Below, one piece after another: positions 50,322-63,700 of a stretch of 64,000 bases of DNA. Below the pieces are notes generated by a model. It did no database searches. It had not been told where the DNA came from and was given only the letters and a program-made list of their open reading frames with translations. This stretch comes from Cyclina sinensis. Its lineage: Eukaryota > Mollusca > Bivalvia > Venerida > Veneridae. A program made the position numbers and the translations under genes. Within the stretch, counting starts at the first letter, position 1. The number at the start of each line of letters is the position of its first letter. The stretch lies in the NCBI GenBank assembly GCA_012932295.1, contig JAAONU010000013.1, positions 9,078,821 to 9,142,820 on the forward strand, written 5' to 3'.

Positions 50322-50512
50322 GGAATCCTGTTCGTGCCACGTTTTATTTCGACAGTACTACACGATGATTATCGACATCTTCAGAGATAAAGTACACAAT
50401 CTTAAAATATTCACTTGCTAATTCTCGTCGGAATAGTTTGCACGTTTTGTTTTCTAAGGCGATAATGATAGTGCAGTACCAGCGAAAATTAAGGTTGCAT
50501 GAACAGGATTCC
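50322..50512. mobile_element. foldback / MITE-like inverted repeat, ~191 bp
   Basis: Ends GGAATCCTGTTC and GAACAGGATTCC are perfectly inverted. The imperfect arms extend to about 53 bases (GATGATTATCG inside left, CGATAATGATAG inside right), about three-quarters matched by eye. No TA or other target duplication was recognised. Confidence 0.7.
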
Positions 50513-50732
50513 ATATGTTCATAGTGAAGTGCATTTCGTTTTATAACTTTACAGGATGTACCACAAGCAATTTGCCATTACACGCTTTGGTGATTATACT
50601 TTTTAATAATTTAAAGAGAACCGCTCAGGCGTTCCATAGACAGTCGATAATTCCTAGCGATTTAGTCAATGAATAATGAAATTAAAAATAGCAGTGTTTT
50701 ATTTTAAACATATATTAAGGAAGTAACAAAAA

Positions 50733-50757
50733 AGACAACAACAACAACAACAACAAA
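50733..50757. repeat. (CAA)n microsatellite
   Basis: About eight uninterrupted CAA units. Confidence 0.95.
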
Positions 50758-51117
50758 TGAACTGCAATGTTTTGATAATGTCGATACAGGGAATTTTCTA
50801 GCTGCTTGAGAAAACCATTGGTTTAAGCACAGTAATTGTTATCTATCAAATATGTAATCTGTTCGAAACACTAGAAATGAATGATGGGTACTTTTGTTTC
50901 CTTTCTTTATTTTAGCTCCCATTGGTTTAAAGTTGAAGAGGAATAATAGCGATCTTTACAATTTCAATGAAAAAGGCCTTTATCGCTTTACATTATCAAG
51001 AGGAACAAGCAAGGAGTAAGCTCTCTATTGATTAGATTTGCTATCACGCAAACTGTCTCCGGAGAGAACGGATAATCTACAGGGGAACTATCAGTCTGAA
51101 GTACCTCTGGTATCGAT

Positions 51118-51195
51118 ATGTATCGTGGCATGTCAGTCATGAGAAGCTTGTTGGTAATTTTAGCTTCATTGGCAGCGTTTATAGTCCCCTCTTGA
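51118..51195 (+). other. small signal-peptide-like ORF, 25 residues
   Basis: The frame runs from an ATG through MRSLLVILASLAAFIVPS to TGA, resembling a signal peptide cut off by a stop. No good splice donor precedes the stop. Either a decayed first exon, a microprotein, or chance. Confidence 0.1.
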
Positions 51196-53914
51196 CTTTT
51201 TTTATTGTAAATAGATTATTCTGCATACATTTTTAAGTAGGGTGTATGGTCACAGACCGAAAACAATTGAAATGTTTATGTTCTAATATAGGCGAATTAA
51301 GGATAAAGTTACGGACAGATACCTGTGATTTGTCAGTGGACTCTCTTAGAATACACGGCAGTTTTAAAATCGGCTTCCCTATTGTCCTGAATGTCAACAG
51401 AGCATTTTGAACTCGAATTGGAAAATTAACACTTGCGTTGTGAATCTCATGTACAGCATAGTTTCAATACAATTAAGACTGTTTTGATATTTTACCACAT
51501 TTGACGCCAGACTGAAAGTTGTACCAGCTTATAATAAGCTATTCATGAAGAATAAAAACATCCAGATAGTGTGAAAAAAGATTTTCAAATGCTTCCAATA
51601 CAGTGTTCGTAAAACCAAAGCTTGACAATTTTCAAAGAATGTTTGGTAAAAGTTATGTAGACTGGTCTTGAAAAGTATGTTACATGCTTAAAAGAACTTT
51701 TGACCTTTACTTAAATCGAAATGGTTTATAGTTTTTAACAATAAAAAAGAAAAGAAAAGCGCACGTGGTCATGGAAGTATTTTTGTTAAAGTGACATGCA
51801 GCGATGTTGCTCATGAACTAGCATTTTGTCAATTGATTTGGGGCTAGTTTTGTAAAATGAAACAGTTGTATGGAAGCAAAATCACTAGGGTTCTTTCTTA
51901 TGACACTATAAAATATGTAAAATATGTTTTAAACAATATAAAACAAGCATTAAGTAATTGTGATGAAATGCAGACTTAGTGGCTCTACACTGAACATTTG
52001 CATACAAGAAGTAGGACTTTTCTCAATGGTGATCCACAATTTTTAACATTAGCAATTGAAATAAGACTTATTCCTGGCACTCATGCTTTATTCTGTTCAA
52101 CAGAGTTAACGATTCTTCTTAATTATATGCAGAGTTGTTTAATACATCGATATTTCTAGGACGGTAATTACCATTTTCTAAATTTCCGCCATGTAAAAAC
52201 ATTTTATGTTGCACGTTCTATGCATAATTTATAAGCTTTTATACTGGTTAAATTCGAAAATGCAACCACTTTTTAATGAGAAAGTGTGAGCAAGACCATG
52301 CTTATAGAGTTACATTGTTAAAGAAACACCAAGAACTAATTTTCTTTTACGTATTAGCAGACAAACTCTATGTAAATTTACAGACAGTTATCAATAAAAC
52401 TGACACATATTGTTTTAACATCAAGGTTTTATAATTATTATGAAAATGATCTTTCAACGAATTTATGAGTGTCTTTAAGTTCCAGCAAACCTGAGACTAA
52501 TCATTCGTCAGAAAATAATTTTGGATGCTTTTTAAAAAGGGTGAGTCACATCTGATTATGATTTAACTCTGTTTTCTTACCAAGCGGTATTAATAAAAAT
52601 TAATGGCAAATTATTTAACTATTTACACTAGCTTATAGAAATTCAAATGATTAAATGTTCATACTAAACTAGACAGGGATTTAAAATAATCAAATATGCC
52701 ATGATGGCCCTATATCGCTCGCCTGAGTACCATTGCTCTTTCTAGCACGGACAGTGGAAGACAATTATAATAACTAAAAGTGAATCAATATATCTTACGC
52801 TTTATAGCAAGTTCCTTAAGGTGAAAGGTTTAAATGTGCAAGCAAAATAATTCATATCGTGTTAATGTCAGTGCTGAAGTTTAGAAAACAAGAGAGTATG
52901 TGAGGGGAAAGTTGAAGCTGAAATCTTCGTGCAAAACTGTATATATGAACATTTAAATTAAATCTAGGCCCTTTAGTTTTCTGAATGATTTTTAAAGTTT
53001 TTCTTCAAGATGTTTATCTACAAAACAATAACATCGAGGGCGGGGCCAATTCTGTACATTAAAAATCTAGACTCAATGCCCGTTTCAACGAAGAAGGTTT
53101 TTATAGTTTTTGTTCTATATGTCTTTGTAAGAAGAACAATATCCATTTAGGCAGAGCCAGTAGTGACTCCGGGAGTGTAATCTAAACAACCTGGGTAAAG
53201 GTCTACTAGGCAACGCTACAAACCAAACATCAGAGCTATAGGACTGGTGGTTTTAGATAAAAGGAGCTTTAACGTTTTCATTTAAGTACACTTAATAAAC
53301 AGAGGTCTTCATGGAATGTAATTATTTTAATAGCATTGGTAGAGCTTCATGAACAAAACATCCCCGCAAAGTTTTATTGACTTTGACTTAGTGGTTTCAA
53401 AAAAGCTTGAAACAATTGTTGAAGATGTCCATTTATGTGACCTGAGCTGAGACAGTCACACTTACGTAAACTGACTTTTGTATGGATAGCTTGATTTGTT
53501 TTTTAGCATCAAACATGCATATGCTTTTAGCAACCATTAGTTTTGTCTCAATCGGCATTTGATCTGGTAACACGGGACAGACCTGTCAGATTCCTTTTCT
53601 TAAAAACAAGGTAAGACAAGAGTGTTTAAGATAATATATGTGGATATTTGGAATTTTGACTAAGTGCTTATAGTCGATAAATAGACAGTGGTTGAGTAGT
53701 AAAACGCCATAATTACGCTTCGAAGTTTGCTGCATTGTATTTTCTCAGATGTGAGTATTCAATAAATGTCCACATAAAACTACCATTTGCGAATGAATTT
53801 TAACACTGGGAGTAGCTGTTTAGCTTGATTTACATTATAAAAGAAACAATTAACCTGGATTAGCTAAATTCACATGTGTATATTTGAAGTTTTTATGTTG
53901 CTTCTTAGCGTCAT

Positions 53915-54095
53915 CACTACACTACACTAGTCGTCTGCTTCTTGGGGTCATCACTACCCTACCCTAGTTGTCTGCTTTTTGGCGTCATTACTACCCTACC
54001 CTAGTCGTCTGCTTCCAGGAGTCGCCACTACACTACCCTAGTCGTCTGCTTCTTGGAGTCATCACTACCCTACCCTAGTCGTCTGCTATTTTGAG
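53915..54095. repeat. ~40-bp tandem repeat within the long unit
   Basis: Four to five copies of TACCCTACCCTAGTCGTCTG CTTCTTGGAGTCATCACTAC-type sequence. The second long unit has only about two and a half degenerate copies (62555-62645). Confidence 0.9.
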
Positions 54096-54289
54096 TCTGA
54101 TCTTAAAATTGACATATTATGTTTGTCCTAAGAACGCTAGAATACATTTAATATCGAAGTTAGATACATTTTTAAAAAAAGAAAAATAGAAGAAAAACAC
54201 ACACATATTGTTTCTCTGAACTCTTGGGGAAAACATTATTTGTTCATTTTTTATCTCAGACTCCGGGAAGCAAATGACTAAGGAAGTTT

Positions 54290-54500
54290 CCTAGGTCGTA
54301 AAATCTACGTAAATTCTTCTAATATGTCTGGTAGGATCTTTGCCGGCAAACTTTTGTGACGGAATCTCAACCTCTTGTACTGAACAAAGAATAAGGCATT
54401 TGTTTCCTCGGTCATAAACAATTTGCCTATATAACGGCTTCTGATATGTCTGGTAGGATCTTTGCCGGCAAATCTTTTGCACTGAACCGAGAATAGGGCA
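54290..54500 (+). repeat. internal two-unit repeat
   Basis: TATGTCTGGTAGGATCTTTG CCGGCAAA occurs twice, about 124 bases apart, each followed by a CTGAAC...AGAATA(A/G)GGCAT block. The arrangement is conserved in copy 2 (62860-63010), so the duplication predates the copying of the long unit. Confidence 0.85.
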
Positions 54501-54806
54501 TTTTACTGTGCGAGAGACAGCATTTATTAAGGAAAATTATGCCCATGAGAAAGTGCAGTTGGAGCCTACCAGACATTCACTGCTTAAGATTTCCAGACAG
54601 CCATTGTTCTTTCTTGGTAATGTCTCAAAAACATAATGTCTTACGTGTATAAACTATAAAAAACTTTATACTCTGAGTAAGAATGCATGATATCATAATA
54701 TTGCTTTATTTTTTTAATTGTTGCTTTGTTATTCTCATGACGTTAGAGTTGGAAAAAGACATGAAAGTGAACACAGCAATAAGGTACTTTTCAAAGTAGA
54801 CGTATA

Positions 54807-54808
<2 letters not shown>

Positions 54809-54839
<31 letters not shown>
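54809..54839. repeat. (AAT)n microsatellite
   Basis: About ten uninterrupted AAT units in the insert specific to long-unit copy 1. Confidence 0.95.
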
Positions 54840-56549
54840 CCTTAATTAGTTTGAAGTGTGCTTAGACTTAAGGTTTGCTTTATGTTAAGACTTGTCTTGA
54901 CCTTTCTGTATCTAGTTTTGAAATGAGAAGATATTTATATTACACTGGCAAAAGATAGGAGAAAAAGACGTGACTGTAGAGTAAAAGTTGCAGACATATT
55001 TATACTAAAAATGTTATTCTATTGCAGAAACATATGATGGTACTACCTCCATTGTCAAATGCCATTTCTTCTCTCATCAAACAATTACGTCTTCAGTTGT
55101 GTCAATAGAAGCTAATTTTGCTTTAACTCTAGTGTATAAAGACGCATTATGTTTGAATTATAATGGGTACTGGGAGATTGAAAAAACATTCCATCTTTTG
55201 GTACAGTTGATAAACGATCTAGAAAATATACTGGTCTATGACTCGGGGGATAAAACATAAAAAGCGGATTCATTAAAATACAGCAAAATATAAACAAATA
55301 GTCCCTGTATTTCTACTTTCGTTCGCTTTGTCCATTAATGTCTGATTACCGCACTCATTATAATTGCATAAGGACCACCCACTTGATATAAATAAATGTC
55401 AAATGTTGTTTTGTATTTATTGTTTTAAGTGCTACCTGAGTATTCTGAAAGTATTTTGGTTTGATTTATGTTGATAGATATTTTCTTCTAATTTAACAAC
55501 GAGTTGTATATATTAAGATTGTTCATAAGAAATTTATTATTCTTGGAACATCTTCTTTATACTTTAAGTTCTTTATTTAACTATTTATCTAAAATATTAT
55601 AATGTTGATTATATTTTTATATAAAAAGATAAATTATTGTTTTTGTAGAATAAGGCAATGTTGTTATATAAAAGTAAGGAAATTAAGGACAAAGAATATT
55701 AACTCATTCTTGCAAATCATTTTATTACAAAATAAGTATTTAAAAATCAAATTACGCTGCAAAGGCTTAGAGATTCTTTTCACTGTGTAGAATCAATATC
55801 ATCTAAAATTCCTTTATTAATAAGTAGTTATTGTTACAAAAACCTCGCGTAAAATATGTATGAACATATTTCGCAAAAGTCGACGTATTTGGCTAGACCT
55901 TTATATATTCGATTAGAATTTTTTGAAATGTGCACATGAGCGCTTTAATATTCACATGATTCCTATGTCTGGCTCATAGGACTCGATACGGTTTCCTATT
56001 ACTCCTTTTCTCTAATATCATTTCTTTTATTTACCAGTCAGAATCACATAATTTCTCATCTGAGGCCACATTTTTACCCAAGCACTCCCTCTTCTGTGCC
56101 ATTCACATTATATCCTAATAGAAAACGAAAGCTCTTATTCTTATTTCACAATATTATTCGCCCAAAAGATTAAGCATTCTCAGTCAGAAAAATATCTTAT
56201 TAAAGATAATTAAGACAATATGCTCAGGCATCCACATTTACCATTTTTACATTTAGATAATTATAAATTCCAAAGCATACCGGTATTGTACTTATCTTCC
56301 TATTGCATTTTTACACTTGCCTTTCGTATGTCAGCACACTTTAGGCCTCTTGATGTCAATGTTTGCTTTGATTAATATGTCAGAAATAAGAATAGTTTTC
56401 AGAGTAATTCTGTGAAAGTCTGATGTAATTGTATAAATCAATACACAATTTCCTGTTAATATTATAAGACAATCCAAGTTTAAATTCTTAGACATATCAA
56501 TAAACCCAACACGTTTTGTTTTTACATCATCAAATGATGATTCATTATC

Positions 56550-56930
56550 ACGAATGTTCAACGAATTTATGAGTCTGTTTTACTTTCAGCAAGTCTTCTG
56601 TTAATATCAGACATCTTTCGATGATTGTATGAAACACCTCTACTTCCGTGAGTCACCTTGAAGGATGGTATTGCTGTCTTCAGTAAAGAGTACATTTTCA
56701 GTACATTTCAGACATCAAAATGGTGCTGACTTGGTGACCTCAGTCATTGTTCATTCCCTAACAGGCGTAAAATTTGCATTTTTGTTGAACATGCTTGGCA
56801 AACGATGCTAATCAACAAAGTTTTTCTTGAGTAAAAAACCACGTTAGATAGATCAAATTATCATTTTAAATGTTAAAGGACATAAAAAGCAGTATATGTC
56901 CTCTATCGCTCACCTGAGAACCATTGCAGA
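56550..56930 (+). repeat. diverged relative of the long unit's 5' part
   Basis: TTCAACGAATTTATGAGT (56560) matches 52456, and TGTCCTCTATCGCTCACCTG AGAACC (56898) corresponds to the head at 52708. Divergence is high between these anchors. Confidence 0.45.
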
Positions 56931-57069
56931 AATTGCTTTATATTTTTCCTTGCTTTAACTTCAAAAATTAAAACATATGAAAGTATGTCAAGGTTAAAAT
57001 CTGTTATCCATATTGTTCAAGTGTTTAAAATTTCTTTTTACAATCAAGACTGAAATAGATATGATAAAT

Positions 57070-57440
57070 GTCTACCATAGAAACATTTCTGTGAAATAAT
57101 TTTGAAACGTGGCCAGAGGTCTGAGAAGATTTTCTTATTGTTCCATATAGCCGTTTGTTGAAACTTGCTAAAGCACTGTCTGCAAAGTTTCCTGACGAAC
57201 CAACAAGGCTTTAAGGAATTTGATAAAAAAGCACTGGAACATTTCTGTGAAATTGTTGTGAAATTAGCCAGGGAGTTCTGAGGAAAAAACTTTCCAGGTT
57301 TTCGATATATAGTTTAATGAAAATTTCCCCCGCTCTCTATCAGCTATGTTTCAAAAACCAAGGGCAATATAAGGAACATTTTCTTTCTGAAATTATTTTG
57401 AAATCCTGGCAGCGGTTTCATGTTTTGAAATTTGTTTGCT
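57070..57440 (+). repeat. three ~160-bp degenerate monomers
   Basis: GGAACATTTCTGTGAAAT-type blocks followed by TTGAAA...GGCCAGAGG/AGCCAGGGAG/GGCAGCGG recur near 57080, 57238 and 57378. A 69-codon frame (57317-57526) overlaps these and is not a gene. Confidence 0.6.
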
Positions 57441-58129
57441 TCCATCTGTTTCTATATGGATTTGCATCTCGGTATGTTACATTTACTCCTGCCGGGATAG
57501 AAGAACATTTAGGATTCGATGAGTGATGATATGACTTCTTGAAGAAAAAAAACACTGTAGCACCGATTTCTGTTCTCAGCCATAAGAATAACTGTTCAAT
57601 TTCAGAACCCCTTCCCTGAATGTGTTTAAGATGACAAGTCAGATTGCATTGATCTATAATAAATTGCTTTTTACATGCAGAGAAAACACAATCTTAATAA
57701 TGTACAAACATACACCTCTTATCTTAAAAGGGTTAGTTGTTTAAGAGCTTGATATTCTTCATTCAATGGGTTGTTCATTATAGGAAATGTATCACAACCG
57801 ACTTGATCTTTGTTGAGAAACAATACCGGACTGAATACAGACATTTGATCGATTCAAAGACTAGTAGAGAAAAGTGAATGACAGCCACCTCACAGGTTTA
57901 CATTTGGATAGAGTTATTATATTGTGCACTAAACATTTGTCGTATTTGATAAACATTGATTTGTTGTTAATGTCATACACTTTGCTAAACAGTGTCTAGC
58001 TGTTTTCATTGACAAAAGATGGCCGTGAAAGTTACATCATTTACATACACTTTTGTTTTACAAGTAGAAAAAAGGCTACGACCAGCTGTGAAAATTCGTT
58101 TTAATTAATATTAGGCATTTGCAAAATAC

Positions 58130-58440
58130 TGACAGCAACAACTAAGAAAGAGCAAACTCTTTCCTATGACTAGTAAGACCCCCGGAAGTGATAGATCTCC
58201 TGTCGGCAAACTCGTGACATAAATATCAGAATTGTTCTTACTGAACCGAGACTAAAGAATAAAAGGAAGAATTAGTGCGGGATAGCTTGCTTTAATTCAT
58301 ATTGTCGTCTGAGACGTTAACACGCAAGATAGCAATATTAAGGCTTTCTAGACAGTAATGTTACGATACACACAGACATTCATTGCTCTTTCTTAAAACT
58401 CGTGGATAGAACATACAATTTCTTAATGTAATCATTCCTC
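58130..58440 (+). repeat. diverged relative of the long unit's 3' part
   Basis: CTGTCGGCAAACTCGTGAC, CTTACTGAACCGAGACTAAA and CATTGCTCTTTCTTAAAA parallel GCCGGCAAACTTTTGTGAC, TACTGAACAAAGAATAAGG and CATTGTTCTTTCTTGGTAA in copy 1. Confidence 0.4.
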
Positions 58441-60799
58441 TGTATGTTTTGCTTCTCGTGTAAAATGCACATATTTTTATTCATTGCTATACTAAAAAAG
58501 CAGAATCGAACCGAACACCAAACAGATCTTACATAAGGTTTGAAAATGAAAATGCTTTGTTAAAGGAGGGGCATTTGTTTCTTCATTCTTTTAAGTCACA
58601 AAAACTTTAATTGAAATTTGAAATAAGAAAAGGTGCTGCTGATCAGTGTATTTCTTCACCTGTACAGAAGACCACTTAGAAATAAATAATTGGAGATGCA
58701 TTTGCTCTTATTACTTACGGCAAGTAATCACAAGGTTTCCAGGCATCTATATAATACTGGAATGTCGAAAGAAGCAATGATAACACAAAACTCGACCTAG
58801 CGTGGAACTTCATCTTCTGAAATGAGAAACATTCTGTCTATAACTACAAGTAGTTGAACTGGTAGCAGCAAATGCGGAACCATGTAAAAATAAGGAAATC
58901 TTAGGCTATCTATTACCTCGAATTTAACCAAGGACTTTTATATTTCTGATTCATTCCTATAAATTCTTATCTCATTTCTGTATAATATAGTAGAATGGAT
59001 TCAAATCACATTCAAGACACTGCTACGAAATTTACACTATGTCTTAGAAGCAAAGGAATGTTTAAATACATTTTACGGCATTAAGTCATATTTCTAAGAA
59101 GGAATTTCACTTTAGACATTGCATAAATGTAAACAGAACAGCAAGGAGTGAATGTTTTTGAAATTCAGTCTTGGGTCTCATATTCTGTTTCAGTGGTCTT
59201 GGGAAAAGAGAGATAACATAATTTTATCTTCAGAATGATAGTTCACAAAATAATAAAGTAATATACATTGTTTGTTTTTTTCCAACAATTGATATATTAA
59301 ACTTTTGTAACCGATTATCGATGCACTGTAGGAATAACCGGTTAACCGATTACTTGCGAGGATCCCTAATAATATTCGATGATTTTGTTTATAGAATGTG
59401 AACTTGTTTAGGCAACAAAATGAATTAACAAGAAAAGGGTCGAACTTTGGGCTCTGACTGGCTGAGAATTTGAGAATCTATAAATTATGTAATAATATCT
59501 GCTTTAATTTTAAGAATTTCTATTACTGTTATCCATTTTTTCTAGATTTATCCTTTACGATGAGACAGAGGCATAATACAATATTTACAGACTTTAATTC
59601 AAACCTAAAATCGTTCTAAACTTTTTAAAAAAAAACTAGTAAGTACTGGACGATACTTTTTATTTATTTTTCGCAAACAATATTTTTCTTTAAATAAACA
59701 GACTTTTTATTCTGATAAGTTTTTTTTTTACTTTTTCAGAATGTTTTGTGAACTTACTGAAACGCGGTCCTTTTTAAGGGTTTGAAGCTATTCAGCAGTC
59801 AAAACATACTCTCTCTTTTTTTGCTATTTGTCATGCTTATCTTAAAGAGACACATTTCCGCTAATTTTCCGCGTTAAGTATTTGATTCGCAGCCAGTTCT
59901 GCAAAAGTCACAAAACATTTTCTATTTTCAGTGTAGAAATCTTTCACTAAGGATGTGTCGTTAGGTATATTCAAAAGTTCAGATTATTTCGGCGCCTACT
60001 TTTCTGAAATATTTTGCAAGCAGATAATCATTTTTGAGTGAATGAACACCTTCATTCCTGCTGGCAGCTATTGCAACTTAAAGGAACACTAGCAAAAACG
60101 TTTCATGACGCTATGTATTTAAGTTCGTTTCTTGTATGTTTCACTTCGTATCTATCCCTAACCATAAATTTATACAAAGAATGCCGCGTCTTGCACGAGA
60201 TGTCGATATATTAGGAGTCCCGTAAGAGTTAGGAACAACTTTCAAGCGATATTTGGAATATTAAATATTATATATTAAATCATATCTTACGTCATTCCAG
60301 AACCATGTCAAAACGAGAAAATTTCATTGTGTGGTTGCCCTTTTCTACATCAAATCTACATATTCAGTCAGATTCAATCAAGTATTGTCATAAAATTGTC
60401 TGTTATTATTTGGCTGTTCTATTTCACATCTAAGCCTGGGTATTGCGTATTACAAATGTAATGCAGAACAGACACTTTTGGTGATAGGCTTTACAGATAT
60501 TTCACTTTGGAGAAATCCCTAACCATGAATTTATATAAAGAAAGTCTATGGGTTGTTCAATATCAAATGAAAGTCCAACGAGTCTTAAGAACATTTTCGA
60601 ATATTTGACGAACAAGAATATTTTTAATTATCAAATATTTGGTTACATGTTACTTTTACTCATACCTGATGCCTGCCAAGCGAAGACGTTCATATATTCT
60701 CTGCCTTGTTTAATGCAAAGCTATATTTTTTCGCTCAAGTGTGTACAAAGTTCTTAAATTACAGATAGTTTGATACTTTAGAGAAAAGTGTGGTTAATT
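58441..60799. other. intergenic DNA
   Basis: ATCCCTAACCATRAATTTAT occurs at about 60152 and 60515 (a short duplicated patch); otherwise nothing recognised. Confidence 0.5.
59310..59366. repeat. short inverted-repeat patch
   Basis: GTAACCGATTATCGATG, then ATAACCGGTTAACCGATTAC: GGTTAACC is palindromic and AACCGATTA is repeated. Possibly a transposon end fragment; no partner was found. Confidence 0.35.
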
Positions 60800-63700
60800 T
60801 CAAATGATTTAGTTATTCATACTAAACTAAACATGGATTTGAAATAAATGAAAATGATATGCTGACCCTATATCGATCGCCTGAGTACATTGCTCTTTCT
60901 AGCATAGCCAGTGAAAGACATTCACCTCAAATGCATCCAAAATAACTTTTACTTTATAGCAAGTTCCTTAACCTGAAAAGTTTAAAGTTGTAAGCAAAAG
61001 TATTCATATAGTGTTAATGTCAGTGCTGAAGTTTAAGAAAACAAGGAAGTATGTTAGGGAAAAGTTGAATCTGAAATATTCATGCAAAACTCTATAATTA
61101 TATGGACATTTAAATTAACTCCAGGCCCTTTAGTTTACTTAATGATTTCCAAAGTTTTTCTTCAAGATGTCTATCTACAAAACAATAACCTCGAGGACAG
61201 GGTCAATTCTGCACATTAAAATTCTAGACTCAATGCCCGTTTCAACAAAAAAGTTTTTTATAGTTTTTGTTCTATATGTTTTCGTAAGAAGAACAATGTC
61301 CATTAGTGATTTCGTGAGTGTAATCTAAACCAGCTGGGTAAAGGACTACTAGACAATGCTACAAACCAAATTTAAGAGCTATAGGACTGGAGGTTTTAGA
61401 TAGAAGGAGCTTTAAAGTTTTCATTCAAGTACAGTTAACAAACAGAGGTCTTCAGGGAATGAAATTATTTTAACAACATTGGTAGAGCTGCAGGTACAAA
61501 ATATCTTGCAAAGTGTTATAGACTTTGACTCAGTGGTTTCAAAAAAGCTTGAAACAATTGTTGAAGGACTGTTGGACATTACGCGATCCAAAAAGCTAAT
61601 TCGAGCACTTTTTGATTCAAGAGATATAGTTTGAACAATTTCGATATAGGTCTATGAGACAATGTTACCCATCAAATTTCAGAGCGTTGGGACTGTTCAG
61701 TTTTACAATACCAACCAGAGGTCTGTATTTAATGGTTTTGGTAGGACATTATTCAAGGATTGTGTTCAAATGTGGCCCACTGGTTTTGGGGTTGTTGTTA
61801 TTTAAAGCAAGTGGTGGACGGCGGACGTCGCAAATTGGACAGAATGGTATCATGAAAATGAACAAATTATGTTTGCTCCAGCAACTCAGAGATACACTTA
61901 TTTTTATAACATATAAGTTTTTAATGAATTCCAAGTTTAACACTCTCAAAGATGCATACTATGGATCATGGATAAAGTTGGATGCCCTTTTTTTGTGAAC
62001 CGAGCTGAGACTGTCACCTTTAGGCATGGATAGCTAGATTTGCCTTTTGCATCAAATATGCACATGCTTTTAGCAACCATTAGTTCTGTCTCAATCGACG
62101 GATTCCTTTTTCTTAATATCAAGGATAAACAGGAGTGTTTAGAATCATATATGGAAATTTGGCATTTTTGACTAAGTGCTTATTGTCGCTAAACGAACGG
62201 TGGTTGAGTGGTAAAAGGCAAGATACGGTTCGAATATTGCTGCATTGTATTTTATCAGGTGTGAGTCTTCAATAACTGTCCACATAAAACTACCTTTGCA
62301 AATGTATTTAAGCACGGGGAGTGATTGTTAAGCTAGATTTACGTTAAAAAACATTATTCTGGATTGGCTGAATTCACATTGTGTATATTTTAAGTTTTAT
62401 CTTCTTTTTATACAGACAACTCAAAACTTGATTGGCATGAAAGAGTTGCTGTTGAAAACAGCTCAATATTTAATGTTCAGCCTAATAATTTATTACTTGG
62501 AATGACTCGATCGTCTTGTTTCACTGAAATAAGTTTGTCAAGAAATCTCAACTCTACCCTACTCGTCTGCTTCTTCAAATCATCACTACCCTACCCAGGT
62601 CGTCTAGAAAACTGCCTTAGTCATCTGCTTCTCGGAGTCTGCTCTTAAAATTGACAAGTTATGTTAGTCCTAAGAACGCAAGGATCCATTTAATATCGAA
62701 ATTAGATAAATTAAAAAAGAAGAAAACGCATACTTACATGTTGTTTCTCTGATCTCTTGGGGAAAAACATTCATTTTTTATCTCAGACTCCGAGAAGCAG
62801 ATGACTAAGGTAGTTTCCTGGGTTGTAAAACCTACGTCTTTATAAATTCCCCTATTATTTCTTGTAGGCTCTCTGCCGGCAAACTTTTGTGATGTAATCA
62901 CAACCTCTCGTACTGAACCAAAAATAAGGCTTTTGTTTCCTAGGTCATAAAAAATGTCTATATAAAGCCTTCATATGTGTCTGTTAGGATCTTTACCGGC
63001 AAATCTTTTGCAATGAACAGGGCGTTGTTACTGCGCTAGAGACAGTGTTTATCAAGGAAAATTGTGTCAGTGAGAAAGTGCAATTGGAGCCTGCCAGACA
63101 TTGACTACTTAAGATTTCTAGACATTCATCGTACTTTCTTGGTAATGTCTAAAAGAACATAATGTGTTGTGCGTATAAACTATAATTAACTGTATACTAG
63201 GAACAAGAATGCATGATATCATAATTTTTATTTCAGAAACATATGATGGTACTACCTCCATTGCCGAATGCCTTTTCTTCTCTCATCAATCATGTATTCA
63301 TTAGTGCCAATAGAAGCTCAATTTATCTAACTACAGTTTCTATAACTCTAGTGTATCGAGACCGCATAATGTTTGAATTATAATTGCGAGATGAAACATA
63401 ACAAGTAGTATTATTTTCTTTAGATGCAGTTGATAAACGATCTCGTGAATATACTGGTACATGACTCGGGGGATAAAACATAAAAAGCGGATTCATTGAA
63501 ATACAGCAAAATAAAAAAAATGGCCCCTGTATTTTTTCTTTCGCTCGCTTGGTCCATTAATGTTTGCTTACCGCACTCATGATAATTGCATATAGACCAC
63601 CCACTTGAAAGCTACAAATACCAAAATTTGTTTGGTACCGGTATTACTTGTTTTAAGTGCTACTTGAGTATTCTGAAAGTATTTTGGTTTGATTAACTTT

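Larger units (their letters stand above)
52640..55822 (+). repeat. long repeat unit, copy 1 (~3.2 kb)
   Basis: Co-linear with 60800-64000 at about 85% by eye. It opens near CATACTAAACTAGACAGGG, then the GGCCCTATATCGCTCGCCTG head of the composite family (52708), GTGACTCCGGGAGTGTAATC monomers, a tRNA-like ACAGTGGTTGAGTAGTAAAA (53689), the 40-bp array at 53915-54095, two GTAGGATCTTTGCCGGCAAA units (near 54330 and 54450), and ends GTGTAGAATCAATATCATC. It carries about 300 extra bases (54716-55018, including an AAT microsatellite) missing from copy 2. Confidence 0.88.

Noticed and set aside
60152..60600. 365-bp tandem duplication
   Set aside because: Only about 30 bases around ATCCCTAACCAT match well; the rest is too diverged to claim.
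61654..61998. 114-codon + strand frame as a gene
   Set aside because: Lies in the extra repeat monomers of long-unit copy 2, including their GGACGGCGGAC tail.
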